Numbered from the stretch's first letter, positions 1 to 8,021 are shown. The stretch is DNA of 23,028 nt from Cyanobacteria bacterium OH_SFB_17 (GCA_023395735.1 JAEWYI010000051.1:1-23028); one strand, 5' to 3'. Notes: generated from the sequence alone by a model not told the origin. Made by a program: numbers and translations.

Positions 1-957
<957 letters not shown>

Positions 958-1359
958 TCAGAAAGTTTATGTCCACGTTCACCAAGGGCTAGCCTGATGA
1001 ACTGCTCGACTTTATTTGAACTGCTAGCATTACTGCTTGCGTTTTTTCGTTCTTGTCCATTAATCATTTTTTGTTTTGAATTAACAAGTATATTAATCGT
1101 TTTCAGCTATTCTGTTTTCAATGTTCAAGTTATTCGACTCGAATCTAAACCTGAGTCTTGATTCAAATCAGAGCAATTTCTCGCTCAAAACTTTTCTCTG
1201 ACTTAATCGGTAAACCCGATTTTCGGTCACCTCATTCGTGATGGCTTGCTAGCCCTCACTGGGGTCGGTTGGCAGATTGTTTCCTTCTAATCGCTAGAGT
1301 TTCGTTTAATCGTTTTGCGTTGAGCCAACTTTTAAAATCTAACCGCGTGTCCCGCGGTA
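958..1359 (-). other. 16S rRNA 5' leader (precursor region)
   Basis: About 400 nt separate the proximal promoter start (about 1359) from mature 16S. The segment has no coding signal. Read on the minus strand it holds several short hairpin-capable stretches, for example GACTC...GAGTC near 1132-1153, GAGC...GCTC near 1172-1187 inside a wider TCAGAG...CTCTGA pair, and GGCT-AGCA-AGCC near 1240-1255. A boxA-like segment lies at 1106-1128. The leader is expected to be cut away by RNase III after pairing with the 16S trailer, which is outside the window. Confidence 0.7.
1106..1128 (-). promoter_or_regulatory. boxA-like rrn antitermination element (candidate)
   Basis: The minus strand reads TTGAACATTGAAAACAG here, followed by AATAGC. 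It resembles the boxA/leader element of many bacterial rrn operons (consensus about TGTTCTTTGAAAACT), with a changed left half. Its place between promoter and 16S fits a NusB/NusE-binding antitermination signal. The match is partial. Confidence 0.4.
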
Positions 1360-1365
1360 TTTATA

Positions 1366-1393
1366 ATCATATTACTTAATTTTTTTTTGTCAA
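1366..1393 (-). promoter_or_regulatory. rRNA promoter P2 (proximal)
   Basis: On the minus strand a perfect -35 TTGACA (1388-1393) is separated by 16 nt from a -10 TATGAT (1366-1371). The predicted start is near 1359, in front of a GC-rich segment (CCGCGGG). An A-run lies inside the spacer. This is the best promoter in the region and faces 16S. Confidence 0.75.
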
Positions 1394-1627
1394 GCACTTT
1401 TTTAAAATTTATTTTAGTTTCTTTAAAAAACTTATTATTTGAAAAAGGCTGATTGCTATCTAGTGTATATAATCATTTAACTGTCGGAGCTTTGCTCTTA
1501 AGTCATATTTTATTTCGGTTTAATGTTCTATATGTCAGGTTTTGAACTCGTTTTATTTGTTTGCCATTTCGACTAACTCTTTTAAACTTTGTCTCTCTTG
1601 CCCCCTCTCGGGAACCCCCTGAGCACG
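1394..1627. other. Spacer between the two rrn promoters
   Basis: This is the non-coding stretch between the P1 start and the P2 -35 element. Just downstream of the predicted P1 start the minus strand carries two G5 runs (around CAGGGGGTTCCCGAGAGGGGG), where CTC-GGG can pair with CCC-GAG to give a small hairpin. The rest is AT-rich with no recognisable gene. Confidence 0.5.
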
Positions 1628-1633
1628 TTTTTA

Positions 1634-1662
1634 ATCATACTATGAAAAAAAATAAAAAGCAA
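1634..1662 (-). promoter_or_regulatory. rRNA promoter P1 (distal)
   Basis: The minus strand shows TTGCTT (1657-1662), a 17-nt spacer and TATGAT (1634-1639). The -10 and following bases (TATGATTA) are the same as in the proximal promoter about 268 nt downstream. The predicted start is near 1627. Together the two form a tandem P1/P2 arrangement for the rRNA operon. Confidence 0.6.
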
Positions 1663-1947
1663 CACCTTTTTTTCATGTTTTTTTGATTAATTTTCATCTT
1701 TTTTCTAAAGTTCAATAAAATGGCCTTCTTGGGGTGATTTACAAAACTTTAACATGTATTTTTTTGCTCATTATTGCCTCTTTTTTTAAAAAGTCATTCA
1801 TTTGCATGTACATGTTTATTACTATACACATGTATACTATAAGCATGTTTTTAACATGTATATATAGATGTTAAATAATATAAAATAGTTTTCTTTTCAA
1901 AAAAATTAAACTAAAATAAATTTGCATAGTATATAAGGAGAGTTTAA
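1663..1947. promoter_or_regulatory. AT-rich control region with RCATGT palindromes
   Basis: This divergent region lies between the rrn promoters and the gene at 1948. It has no coding potential. It contains ACATGT at 1752-1757, 1810-1815, 1828-1833 and 1854-1859 and GCATGT at 1804-1809 and 1843-1848, six sites in about 110 bp with five of them between 1804 and 1859. They may be operators of the 1948 gene or part of an activator region for rRNA. A TTGCAT (1802-1807) with TATACA (1823-1828) at 15-nt spacing is a weak promoter candidate overlapping the sites. Confidence 0.35.
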
Positions 1948-2415
1948 ATGAAAAAAACATGCACCAAGTTGGCTCTGACATTAGCATTAATATCAACCGT
2001 TTCTAATATTGCTTTTGCAGACGGGAATGCTTTTACGCCACTAAATTTTGATGATGCATCTTATGCAGCTCCAAAAGCAGCACCTGCTGCGGCTAAACCT
2101 GAATCCTCAAATCCGTTTGCTGACGCTTTTTCAAAAGTCATGCCTAAAAAAGATGCAGCGTCTGCAGCTACAACAACAGGAGAAATCCCCATCGGCAACG
2201 ATAATATTCAAAATGCAATCCTCGAACTTGATAACGCGCAAGTTGGAATCAGAAACGATTTGCTTAATTACAAGGCAAAATATGCTGATATCGATGCACA
2301 ATATAAACTAATCAAAAATGAAAGAAGCATGCTTCACAAACAAGTTGTGCAAATCGAAAGAAGAATCAAAAATATCGACAGAGCAAAAGAAAAAATCAGA
2401 AGAAACATGCTCTAA
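1948..2415 (+). CDS. Secreted small coiled-coil protein, unknown function
   Basis: The product has 155 residues and I do not recognise a family. Residues 1-24 form a clear Sec signal peptide: KK at the N-terminus, a hydrophobic core, and AFA before DG as the likely signal peptidase I site. The mature protein has a low-complexity Ala/Pro/Lys linker (about 40-75). From about 85 to 155 it has a long charged helix with heptad-like spacing, ending in a basic tail, which suggests a coiled coil working in the periplasm or at the envelope. The ATG is preceded by AAGGAG (1935-1940) with 7-nt spacing. The gene stands alone, divergent from the rRNA operon, and has its own terminator just downstream. A chaperone-like or structural envelope role is possible but not shown. 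Confidence 0.8.
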   Translation: MKKTCTKLALTLALISTVSNIAFADGNAFTPLNFDDASYAAPKAAPAAAKPESSNPFADAFSKVMPKKDAASAATTTGEIPIGNDNIQNAILELDNAQVGIRNDLLNYKAKYADIDAQYKLIKNERSMLHKQVVQIERRIKNIDRAKEKIRRNML

Positions 2416-2440
2416 TAATATATATAAGGAAATTTTATTT

Positions 2441-2476
2441 ATAGGCTATGCTTTTTTTGCTTGGCCTATTTTATTA
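2441..2476 (+). terminator. Rho-independent terminator of the 1948 gene
   Basis: The arms ATAGGCTATGC (2441-2451) and GCTTGGCCTAT (2459-2469) pair with one mismatch around a T7 loop, followed by TTTATTATA. It lies 26 nt after the stop codon. Confidence 0.7.
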
Positions 2477-2637
2477 TACATGTCAAAATTATGAACTATT
2501 ACTGCATGCCCCAAACAGTTTCTGGAGTTATTTTTATCGTAACAAAATGTTAAAACTTGTTTATCTTCTAGCAATTTATTTTTTGTTCTGCTTTAATTTA
2601 TAAGTAGGTATGTAGTTTTACATTGTGAAGGAATAAA

Positions 2638-3189
2638 ATGGCAGCAGCAAAATATCCATTTTCAAGCGTATTCAAACACCCATCTCTTGAAAACATATAC
2701 GGATTTTTAGGTGAAAATAAAAACGGAGCGACAATAATCGCTTGTTCTATTGCAGTATTTAAAGGCATCTTTAGACCTATGTTCACAATGATGGACAAAA
2801 AATCTGATCCTAAGACTAAAAAATATGCCGCAATCAGAGAAGGCCTAACTGAAGTTGCAGCATTTCCTCTTTATGCCGTAACACCTTGGATTGCAGGAAA
2901 ATTAGTTAATAAATTTTCAAAAGAAACTGATGAACTAGCTAAATCAAGAGCAACAGGAAATGCAAAATTCTTCGGAATTTGCCTTGCTACTCTTATTATC
3001 CCTGCTGTTTGCAACGCTGTTCAACCTCCTATAATGGCAGCTTACAAAAAAAGACAAGATGCTAAAAAAGCAAATTTAAACAATGCTCCTCAAGCACCTG
3101 CAGTAATTGAAAAACCGGTTGCACAACTTAACAGCATGCCTGCAAAGTCTGCTTACAGTGCCAACTCCGGAATGAAAGTAGGTGGCTAA
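2638..3189 (+). CDS. Small membrane-associated protein, paralogue A of a tandem pair
   Basis: The product has 183 residues and I recognise no named family. There is no classical signal peptide, but three apolar stretches (about 31-50, 70-90 and 110-130) suggest membrane insertion or a tight membrane-attached fold. The tail from about 135 is rich in Ala, Lys, Asn and Pro and is probably disordered. Residues 46-70 hold a signature RPxFxMxDKxSDxxxKKYxA that recurs in the next gene, and PPIMAAYKK near 130 matches PIMKAIG there, so the two genes are paralogues. The start is set by GAAGGAA (2627-2633) just before the ATG. It is followed within a few bases by the paralogue, so the two are probably co-transcribed. 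Confidence 0.75.
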   Translation: MAAAKYPFSSVFKHPSLENIYGFLGENKNGATIIACSIAVFKGIFRPMFTMMDKKSDPKTKKYAAIREGLTEVAAFPLYAVTPWIAGKLVNKFSKETDELAKSRATGNAKFFGICLATLIIPAVCNAVQPPIMAAYKKRQDAKKANLNNAPQAPAVIEKPVAQLNSMPAKSAYSANSGMKVGG

Positions 3190-3190
3190 G

Positions 3191-3832
3191 ATGACAATGA
3201 ACGTTAATAAAACATCGAGCTTTTTAGCAAACAAAAAAATAACTTACGCAACAAAAGGAATCATGGGTGCAGTTGTCGGAACAACAATTCTTAAAGCAGT
3301 GGGCAGACCTGCCTTTATCATGGCTGACAAAAACTCTGATGCTCAATCTAAAAAATATACAGCAACGAAAGAATTCTTATATCAAGTCCTTTGCTTAGGA
3401 TTAACTTTTGCGATGGTTATTCCAACACAAAGATTATTCTTTAAAACTGCAGCTAAAAAATATTTAAAAGGCATGAAAGAATTAGAAAACATTAAAACTT
3501 TTAAAGATTTTAATACTCTTGCAAAAGACACAAATGATTTTACACCGGAAGCAAAAAAACTTCTTAATACTGATAAAACAAAGCTTGAAGGCAATGCAAA
3601 AGATAAATTCAATCTTGTCAAAGGTGCCGTTGAACTGGGTTCTTTCATCAGCTCAATCGTTGGTCTAACAATAGTTGCACCACTTGTAAGCCATGAACTC
3701 CTTCACCCTATTATGAAAGCAATCGGCATGGACAACAAACATAAAGAAAAAAATATCGGAAAACCTAATGAAATTTACCTTGCTGATGCAAAAGTAAAAA
3801 ACGATGACAAAAAAGTTAAAATAGAAGCTTAA
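3191..3832 (+). CDS. Small membrane-associated protein, paralogue B of a tandem pair
   Basis: The product has 213 residues from the ATG at 3191 and no known family is recognised. Residues 34-62 (LKAVGRPAFIMADK, then SDxxSKKYTA) match the upstream paralogue, and so does a later apolar segment ending in HPIMKAIG (about 172-180). Compared with paralogue A it carries an extra charged, Lys-rich block of about 40-50 residues (roughly 85-135) between the apolar segments. It ends in a lysine-rich tail. I prefer the ATG over an in-frame GTG at 3182, which would overlap the previous stop codon, because AGGTGG (3180-3185) sits 5 nt before the ATG. It lies 1 nt after the previous stop, a typical operon junction, and is followed by a strong two-way terminator. 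Confidence 0.75.
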   Translation: MTMNVNKTSSFLANKKITYATKGIMGAVVGTTILKAVGRPAFIMADKNSDAQSKKYTATKEFLYQVLCLGLTFAMVIPTQRLFFKTAAKKYLKGMKELENIKTFKDFNTLAKDTNDFTPEAKKLLNTDKTKLEGNAKDKFNLVKGAVELGSFISSIVGLTIVAPLVSHELLHPIMKAIGMDNKHKEKNIGKPNEIYLADAKVKNDDKKVKIEA

Positions 3833-3842
3833 TAGATATTAA

Positions 3843-3885
3843 ATAAAAACGAGGCTCAAGTCTATGACTTGAGCCTCGTTTTTAT
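3843..3885. terminator. Bidirectional Rho-independent terminator
   Basis: A perfect 18-bp stem (3845-3862 with 3866-3883) has a 3-nt TAT loop. It starts with an A-run and ends with a T-run on both strands. It sits between the convergent ends of the 3191 gene and the sigma factor gene, so it can stop both. Confidence 0.92.
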
Positions 3886-3899
3886 ATTCGTTTGAAAAA

Positions 3900-4892
3900 T
3901 TATCCAAAATAATTTTTCAAACCTTTATTTAAATTTGTATTTTTGCACAATTTTTTAAGCTTGGATATGGCTCTGTTTTCAATCTGTCTTATTCTTTCTC
4001 TTGAAACACCATATTGTGAACCAATTTCATCAAGGGTTTTTTTCGTGCCGTTGTTATCTAGACCGTATCTTAAAATCAAAACGTCTCTTTCTTTTGGACT
4101 TAATTGACTCAACATTTTTCTTATATCATCAAAAAGATTTTCTTGAGAAACTCTGCTGTCCGGCGTGATTGTACTCTCATCAACAATATAATCGGCAATT
4201 TTTGTAGAATCTTCTTTCTGGTTTGCAGGCGATTCAATACTGATTGTTGATTGCGCCGATTTAACAAGAGAAGTAAGCTTGTTTACAGAAAGACCTAGAC
4301 GGTAAGCTATTTCTTGTTTTGTAGGGGTTCTACCCAATTCTGTAGTCAAATCTATTGTAGCTTTTCTGATTTTGCTCAATGATTCAATCATGTGAATTGG
4401 AAGCCTGATAATTCTTGCTTTGTCAGCGATTGCTCTTGTTATTGATTGCTGAACCCACCAAGTAGCATAAGTAGAAAACTTATAACCTTTTGTGTAATCA
4501 AATCTTTCGGCAGCCTTCATCAAACCCATATTACCTTCTTGAATTAAGTCAAGAAACGAAAGCCCACGCCCAATATATTTTTTGGCAATACTTACGACAA
4601 GCCTTAAGTTCGCATTAACAAGAATGTTTTTAGACATTTCGCAATGCTCTTCCTGAATTTTCTTGGCGATTTGAATCTCTTCAGGGGTCGACAAAAGAGG
4701 AATCTTACCGATTTGTTGAAGATAAATTCTAACAGAGTCATCTGTGTTTATCGAACTCAAATTCTCCTGAATTTTTGGCTCTTCAACCGAATTCAAGATA
4801 TCATCGTCGTCTTCTTCATCAAGTTTTGACAAAACATTCACTACGTCTGATGTATTATCTTCTAAATCTAAAATTTCTTTTTCTTTTGCCAT
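3900..4892 (-). CDS. rpoD: RNA polymerase sigma-70 factor, primary type (RpoD/SigA)
   Basis: The product has 330 residues. Region 1.2 is at about 51-80 (DDSVRIYLQQIGKIPLLS). Region 2 at about 95-165 contains NLRLVVSIAKKY, DLIQEGNMGLMKA and the -10 binding segment KFSTYATWWVQQSITRAI. Region 3 spans about 170-240. Region 4 at about 262-316 carries the helix-turn-helix TLDEIGSQYGVSRERIRQIE for the -35 element. The N-terminus is a short acidic tail (many Asp/Glu at 7-37) in place of a long region 1.1, as in cyanobacterial SigA and group 2 factors. GGGAG precedes the ATG by a few bases. The TTGACA/TATAAT-like promoters seen across this window fit its specificity. It could be a group 2 paralogue, since the whole genome is not visible. 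The gene symbol is given on that understanding. Confidence 0.93.
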   Translation of the reverse strand: MAKEKEILDLEDNTSDVVNVLSKLDEEDDDDILNSVEEPKIQENLSSINTDDSVRIYLQQIGKIPLLSTPEEIQIAKKIQEEHCEMSKNILVNANLRLVVSIAKKYIGRGLSFLDLIQEGNMGLMKAAERFDYTKGYKFSTYATWWVQQSITRAIADKARIIRLPIHMIESLSKIRKATIDLTTELGRTPTKQEIAYRLGLSVNKLTSLVKSAQSTISIESPANQKEDSTKIADYIVDESTITPDSRVSQENLFDDIRKMLSQLSPKERDVLILRYGLDNNGTKKTLDEIGSQYGVSRERIRQIENRAISKLKKLCKNTNLNKGLKNYFG

Positions 4893-4915
4893 TGGTTGCT
4901 CTCCCGCTTGAATAG

Positions 4916-4943
4916 ATTATACTACATTTTTATTATTTTGCAA
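4916..4943 (-). promoter_or_regulatory. Promoter of the sigma factor gene
   Basis: The minus strand has TTGCAA (4938-4943), a 16-nt spacer and TATAAT (4916-4921). The predicted start is near 4909, giving a leader of about 17 nt that includes the GGGAG ribosome binding site. Confidence 0.65.
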
Positions 4944-4979
4944 ATAAGCCCATTGATGTAGGAAAAATCCTCCAAGAAT

Positions 4980-5735
4980 TTATCTTGCACCCTTAATCAT
5001 CTTCTGCCTTACCGACTCAAAGATTATTGCGCTTAGTGCGTTTGAGACATTTAGAGAATTGAAATCGTTTAACATAGGTATTTTTACTAAAAAATCCGCC
5101 TCTTTAATCAAAGATCTTGAAACCCCTGCATGCTCTGCCCCCATTATTATTGCAAAATTCATATCACAATAATTCAAGTTATAATAATTATCTTTAGCGG
5201 AAGCATCCGTGGCAATTACCCACCAGTCGCTATTTTTTAATTTCTGAACTGCGCTAACCAGGCTATTGACTTTTATAATGGGGATATGATTGATAGCACC
5301 TGCCGAGGTTTTTTCGACAATCGAATTAACCTGAACATTTCTTCTGGATGGGATTATAATTGCGCTCACTCCTGCGCAAACACAGGTTCTTACTATCGCT
5401 CCAAGATTGTGTGAATCCTCGACACCATCAAGAATTACGATTGAAGCATTTTCATGCTTTTCTTGCAAAAAATCGTCCAAATCAACATATTTGATAGGAG
5501 CAACTAAAGCTACAACACCTTGATGGCTTGCGTTTTCATATTGCATAAATTTTTCTTTTGCAACAAATTGAAAAACCACACCACGCTTTTGAGCAAGCTC
5601 TTTGATTTGATTTAATTTTGCATCTGAATGAAGATTCTTTGAAATTAAAACCTTGTTTATCTCGCGTTTTCCGTCAGAAAGTGCTTCTATAACGGCATTT
5701 TTTCCATAAATTATATCTAAATTTTCTTTTTCCAT
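4980..5735 (-). CDS. rlmB: TrmH-family 2'-O-ribose methyltransferase, RlmB type
   Basis: The product has 251 residues. An N-terminal substrate-binding domain (about 5-80, IIYGKNAVIEAL...) is followed by a SPOUT fold. Motif 1 is at 106-116 (EDSHNLGAIVR, with the catalytic-type Asn110 and Arg116). Motif 2 is at 197-206 (IMGAEHAGVS). Motif 3 is at 225-233 (FNSLNVSNA). The knotted fold binds SAM. Family members methylate a guanosine ribose in 23S rRNA (Gm2251 in E. coli), or tRNA in some relatives. Length and domain order match RlmB. No Shine-Dalgarno sequence precedes the ATG. Instead TATAAT lies only 7 nt upstream, so the message may be almost leaderless. It lies 35 nt after the O-methyltransferase gene and could also be read through from it. 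Confidence 0.88.
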   Translation of the reverse strand: MEKENLDIIYGKNAVIEALSDGKREINKVLISKNLHSDAKLNQIKELAQKRGVVFQFVAKEKFMQYENASHQGVVALVAPIKYVDLDDFLQEKHENASIVILDGVEDSHNLGAIVRTCVCAGVSAIIIPSRRNVQVNSIVEKTSAGAINHIPIIKVNSLVSAVQKLKNSDWWVIATDASAKDNYYNLNYCDMNFAIIMGAEHAGVSRSLIKEADFLVKIPMLNDFNSLNVSNALSAIIFESVRQKMIKGAR

Positions 5736-5742
5736 ACGTATA

Positions 5743-5748
5743 ATTATA
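5743..5748 (-). promoter_or_regulatory. Candidate -10 element giving a near-leaderless rlmB mRNA
   Basis: TATAAT on the minus strand ends 7 nt before the rlmB ATG, which would put the transcript start about 1 nt before the start codon. No convincing -35 lies at 16-18 nt upstream (AAAAAG-like), so this is weaker than the histidine kinase case. Confidence 0.35.
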
Positions 5749-5770
5749 CAATAAATATTTTATAACTTTT

Positions 5771-6355
5771 TTAGTTTTTATATGCCAATAGCATGCCGGC
5801 CGGCAAATCCAAAATTTCTACCTGATAGTTTTTATCCGATTTAATCTTTTCAACAAAATCAACAACCTTTTCCGCGTGGGATGTAATATTATCGGCCGCA
5901 ATTATTCCGCCTTTTTTTAATCTTGAATCAATTATCTCAAAATATTTTATATACTCTCTTTTATTTGCATCAACAAAGGCAAAATCAATCTCAAAATCAT
6001 CATCAGCACAAAGCTCACCCAAAACATCCAAAGCTTCACCCTGCCTTATTTCAATAATATTATCCACACCGCAAATCTTAAAATGTTCTCTGGCTAAAAC
6101 AATTCTTTTTTCATGAAACTCAATCGTTGTAAGCTTTCCGCCAGTGACCGCCAAAGACTTAGCAAGCCATATCCCCGAATAACCGTTAGATGTACCTACC
6201 TCTACAACATTTTTTGCGCCGCTGATTTTCACAAGCATATTCAAAAAATTCGCACTCTCTCTTGCTATATTCCAAAAATCCTTTTGCGTTTTTTCTAAGT
6301 TTATTAATAACTCTTGTTGCTCTTGGTTAAAACCTTGTTTTTCTAACTCGTTCAT
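5771..6355 (-). CDS. SAM-dependent O-methyltransferase, catechol OMT-like (COG4122 type)
   Basis: The product has 194 residues with a class I Rossmann methyltransferase fold. The SAM-binding glycine motif is VVEVGTSNGYSGIWLA at 50-65, the acidic ribose-binding residue lies in TTIE (76-79), and FVDANKREY is at 127-135. Asp129, Asp155 and Asn156 (AADNIT) match the divalent metal ligands of the metal-dependent COMT/caffeoyl-CoA OMT family. It therefore probably moves a methyl group from SAM to a hydroxyl of a small molecule or tRNA base. TrmR, which acts on tRNA, belongs to the same family, so a tRNA role next to rlmB is possible. The substrate cannot be read from sequence. AAGGA precedes the ATG. 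The gene lies between a palindromic repeat and rlmB. Confidence 0.85.
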   Translation of the reverse strand: MNELEKQGFNQEQQELLINLEKTQKDFWNIARESANFLNMLVKISGAKNVVEVGTSNGYSGIWLAKSLAVTGGKLTTIEFHEKRIVLAREHFKICGVDNIIEIRQGEALDVLGELCADDDFEIDFAFVDANKREYIKYFEIIDSRLKKGGIIAADNITSHAEKVVDFVEKIKSDKNYQVEILDLPAGMLLAYKN

Positions 6356-6379
6356 TTCTTATCCTTATACAATTTTTCT

Positions 6380-6418
6380 CCCCCTCTCCACTCGTGGGAG
6401 AGGGCTGGGGAGAGGGGG
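6380..6418. repeat. C/G-rich palindromic repeat (REP-like)
   Basis: CCCCCTCTCC (6380-6389) pairs with GGAGAGGGGG (6409-6418). An alternative inner hairpin pairs CCCTCTCC (6382-6389) with GGGAGAGGG (6396-6404). The segment stands out sharply from the AT-rich surroundings. It has no T-run after either arm, so it is not a standard terminator. The form CCCTCTCC-loop-GGGAGAGGGCTGGGG resembles a widespread class of REP-type intergenic palindromes. That link is from memory and not from a search. Confidence 0.6.
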
Positions 6419-6442
6419 CTCTTCCCGCTCCGCATTTATATT

Positions 6443-7897
6443 TTATTTATTTATCTTTTTAACAGTAGGGACTATTTCAACCTGACTCACAGGTAATTCT
6501 AAAAAGTTAGTTTTAATCACAACTTTCTTGTCCAAATCCAATACCGAATACTTGTCTGATTTTGCATCTGTAATCACAGCAATATTAGAATTCCACACTC
6601 TGTGAAGCTTCGTAGAAAATCCAGATGTATTTAATTCGATAGTATCTGTCAACTCATCCTGTTCTGTAGAAAAAACTTGGATTGTATTTTTTTGAGCAGA
6701 CAACACGAAAAGATTGCCTTTGTAAATTAACATATCTACAGGCTTTTCATTAACAGGAATCTCATTTATCAGTCCAAAAGTTGCATAATCAATCACGGCA
6801 AGATGCGCCTTTGTACGGCTTGTTGCATAAACTTTTCCTTGGGTAAAAAGTATTTTGGAAATATTTGGAAACGCACCTAAATTTTTAGTGACGAATTCAT
6901 TATCCAACTCAATTGCCCATATATTATTTGTTTTTTTATCGGCATAAAAAAGTTTTGTACCGTCATCTGTCAACGACAATTTTTCACAACTTCCTTTGAT
7001 TTTAATTTTTTGTTTTAAAGTCATAGTAGGCAAATCAATCACATAAATAGAAGAATCTTCAGGACTCGCAACATAAGCTTTTTTACTTATTTTATCAATA
7101 ACGATTTCACCTGCTTCTGTTGTTAAATCAATCTGTTTGATTATTTTTTCATCCGCAAGGGAAATTACGTCGACAAAAGTTCTATTATAAGAAGTTACCA
7201 ACATAAACTTACCGTCAGGAGTCGCTTTGATATCTATTGGAGTAGATTTTTGAGCAAGTGCATAAGCAGGATGGCTCGATTCACCATTTATAACCTGTAT
7301 GTTTTTTGAATAGCAAGTTGTAGCATAAATTGTTTTATTAGCAATTTGAGGCACAACAGAAACTAAATTTTTCGTAGTTTGGAATGTTTTTGTTATCTTT
7401 TTTTCCAAATACGGCTCTGCCTGAACCTTTATTCCAGGGTCTTGCGCGGTGGTAATCTGCAAATTACCGATAATCCCTTTTATATTATCAGGAATAACCA
7501 ACCCGGTCGGCACTAGCAAATCTTGCGGCAAAAGCCCTGTACGAACCTCAATAGGTGGCTCTTTTGTATAGAGAACAGTTTTTTGACCTTTTGGGTTGAC
7601 CAAAATTTTCATCAGAACAAAGTCGTTGTTAAATATTACAACATCTGGTTTTTCTGACAATTTTTTACCTGCAGGCAATGTTGTTTTTGCCTCAATTACA
7701 TCGGGCTTTTTTACCAATGCAGGGAAAAGCGGCAAATACATAGTTCCGTCAGGAAGAGTTATGAGCCCGTCAAATCTGAAATCTGCCTGAGCAAAATCTT
7801 TTTTTACTACAGCTTTTATATTATCAGGAATTTTGGCCGCAAAAACATTAGTTGCAGTTGCAAACACCAATATTAAAGTTAAAATTATTTTTTTCAT
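6443..7897 (-). CDS. Secreted beta-propeller protein (YncE/YVTN-like)
   Basis: The product has 484 residues. A Sec signal peptide covers residues 1-20 (MKKIILTLILVFATATNVFA, then AKIPDN). An N-terminal domain of about 170 residues is unrecognised. From about 185 to 480 there are repeated units of roughly 40 residues of the type xxIYVIDLxTxxLxxxIxI, with sub-motifs PIDIKATPDGKFMLVTSY, EKLSLTDDGTKLFYAD and KAHLAVIDYATFGLINEI. These are the blades of a YVTN/lactonase-type seven-bladed propeller. Such proteins act in the periplasm or at the surface, usually in binding, and the ligand here is unknown. AAGGGG lies 5 nt before the ATG. The gene has its own promoter after the dnaJ terminator, so it is a separate unit. 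Confidence 0.82.
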   Translation of the reverse strand: MKKIILTLILVFATATNVFAAKIPDNIKAVVKKDFAQADFRFDGLITLPDGTMYLPLFPALVKKPDVIEAKTTLPAGKKLSEKPDVVIFNNDFVLMKILVNPKGQKTVLYTKEPPIEVRTGLLPQDLLVPTGLVIPDNIKGIIGNLQITTAQDPGIKVQAEPYLEKKITKTFQTTKNLVSVVPQIANKTIYATTCYSKNIQVINGESSHPAYALAQKSTPIDIKATPDGKFMLVTSYNRTFVDVISLADEKIIKQIDLTTEAGEIVIDKISKKAYVASPEDSSIYVIDLPTMTLKQKIKIKGSCEKLSLTDDGTKLFYADKKTNNIWAIELDNEFVTKNLGAFPNISKILFTQGKVYATSRTKAHLAVIDYATFGLINEIPVNEKPVDMLIYKGNLFVLSAQKNTIQVFSTEQDELTDTIELNTSGFSTKLHRVWNSNIAVITDAKSDKYSVLDLDKKVVIKTNFLELPVSQVEIVPTVKKINK

Positions 7898-7925
7898 TTG
7901 TTCCCCTTGAATTTAGTCCAAAATA

Positions 7926-7955
7926 ATTATACCAAGAATGATTTTATTTGTACAA
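7926..7955 (-). promoter_or_regulatory. Promoter of the beta-propeller gene
   Basis: The minus strand has TTGTAC (7950-7955), an 18-nt spacer and TATAAT (7926-7931). The predicted start is near 7919, leaving a 21-nt leader with the AAGGGG ribosome binding site. Confidence 0.6.
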
Positions 7956-7970
7956 TAGATTAATAAAAGA

Positions 7971-8003
7971 AACAAAAGGCGCCCCAGCGGGGCGCCTTTT
8001 GTT
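7971..8003 (-). terminator. Rho-independent terminator after dnaJ
   Basis: A perfect 15-bp stem AACAAAAGGCGCCCC (7971-7985) / GGGGCGCCTTTTGTT (7989-8003) has a 3-nt loop. On the minus strand it is followed by a T-rich tract (TTTCTTTTATTA). The plus strand also has a T-run after it. It lies 19 nt past the dnaJ stop codon. Confidence 0.9.
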
Positions 8004-8021
8004 TTTTTTATTAATAAGACC

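Noticed and set aside
3182..3190. GTG start at 3182 for paralogue B
   Set aside because: It overlaps the previous stop codon, while the ATG at 3191 has AGGTGG at suitable spacing.
6361..6442. Terminator between the beta-propeller gene and the O-methyltransferase gene
   Set aside because: The hairpin at 6380-6418 has no T-run on either side, so it is listed as a repeat.
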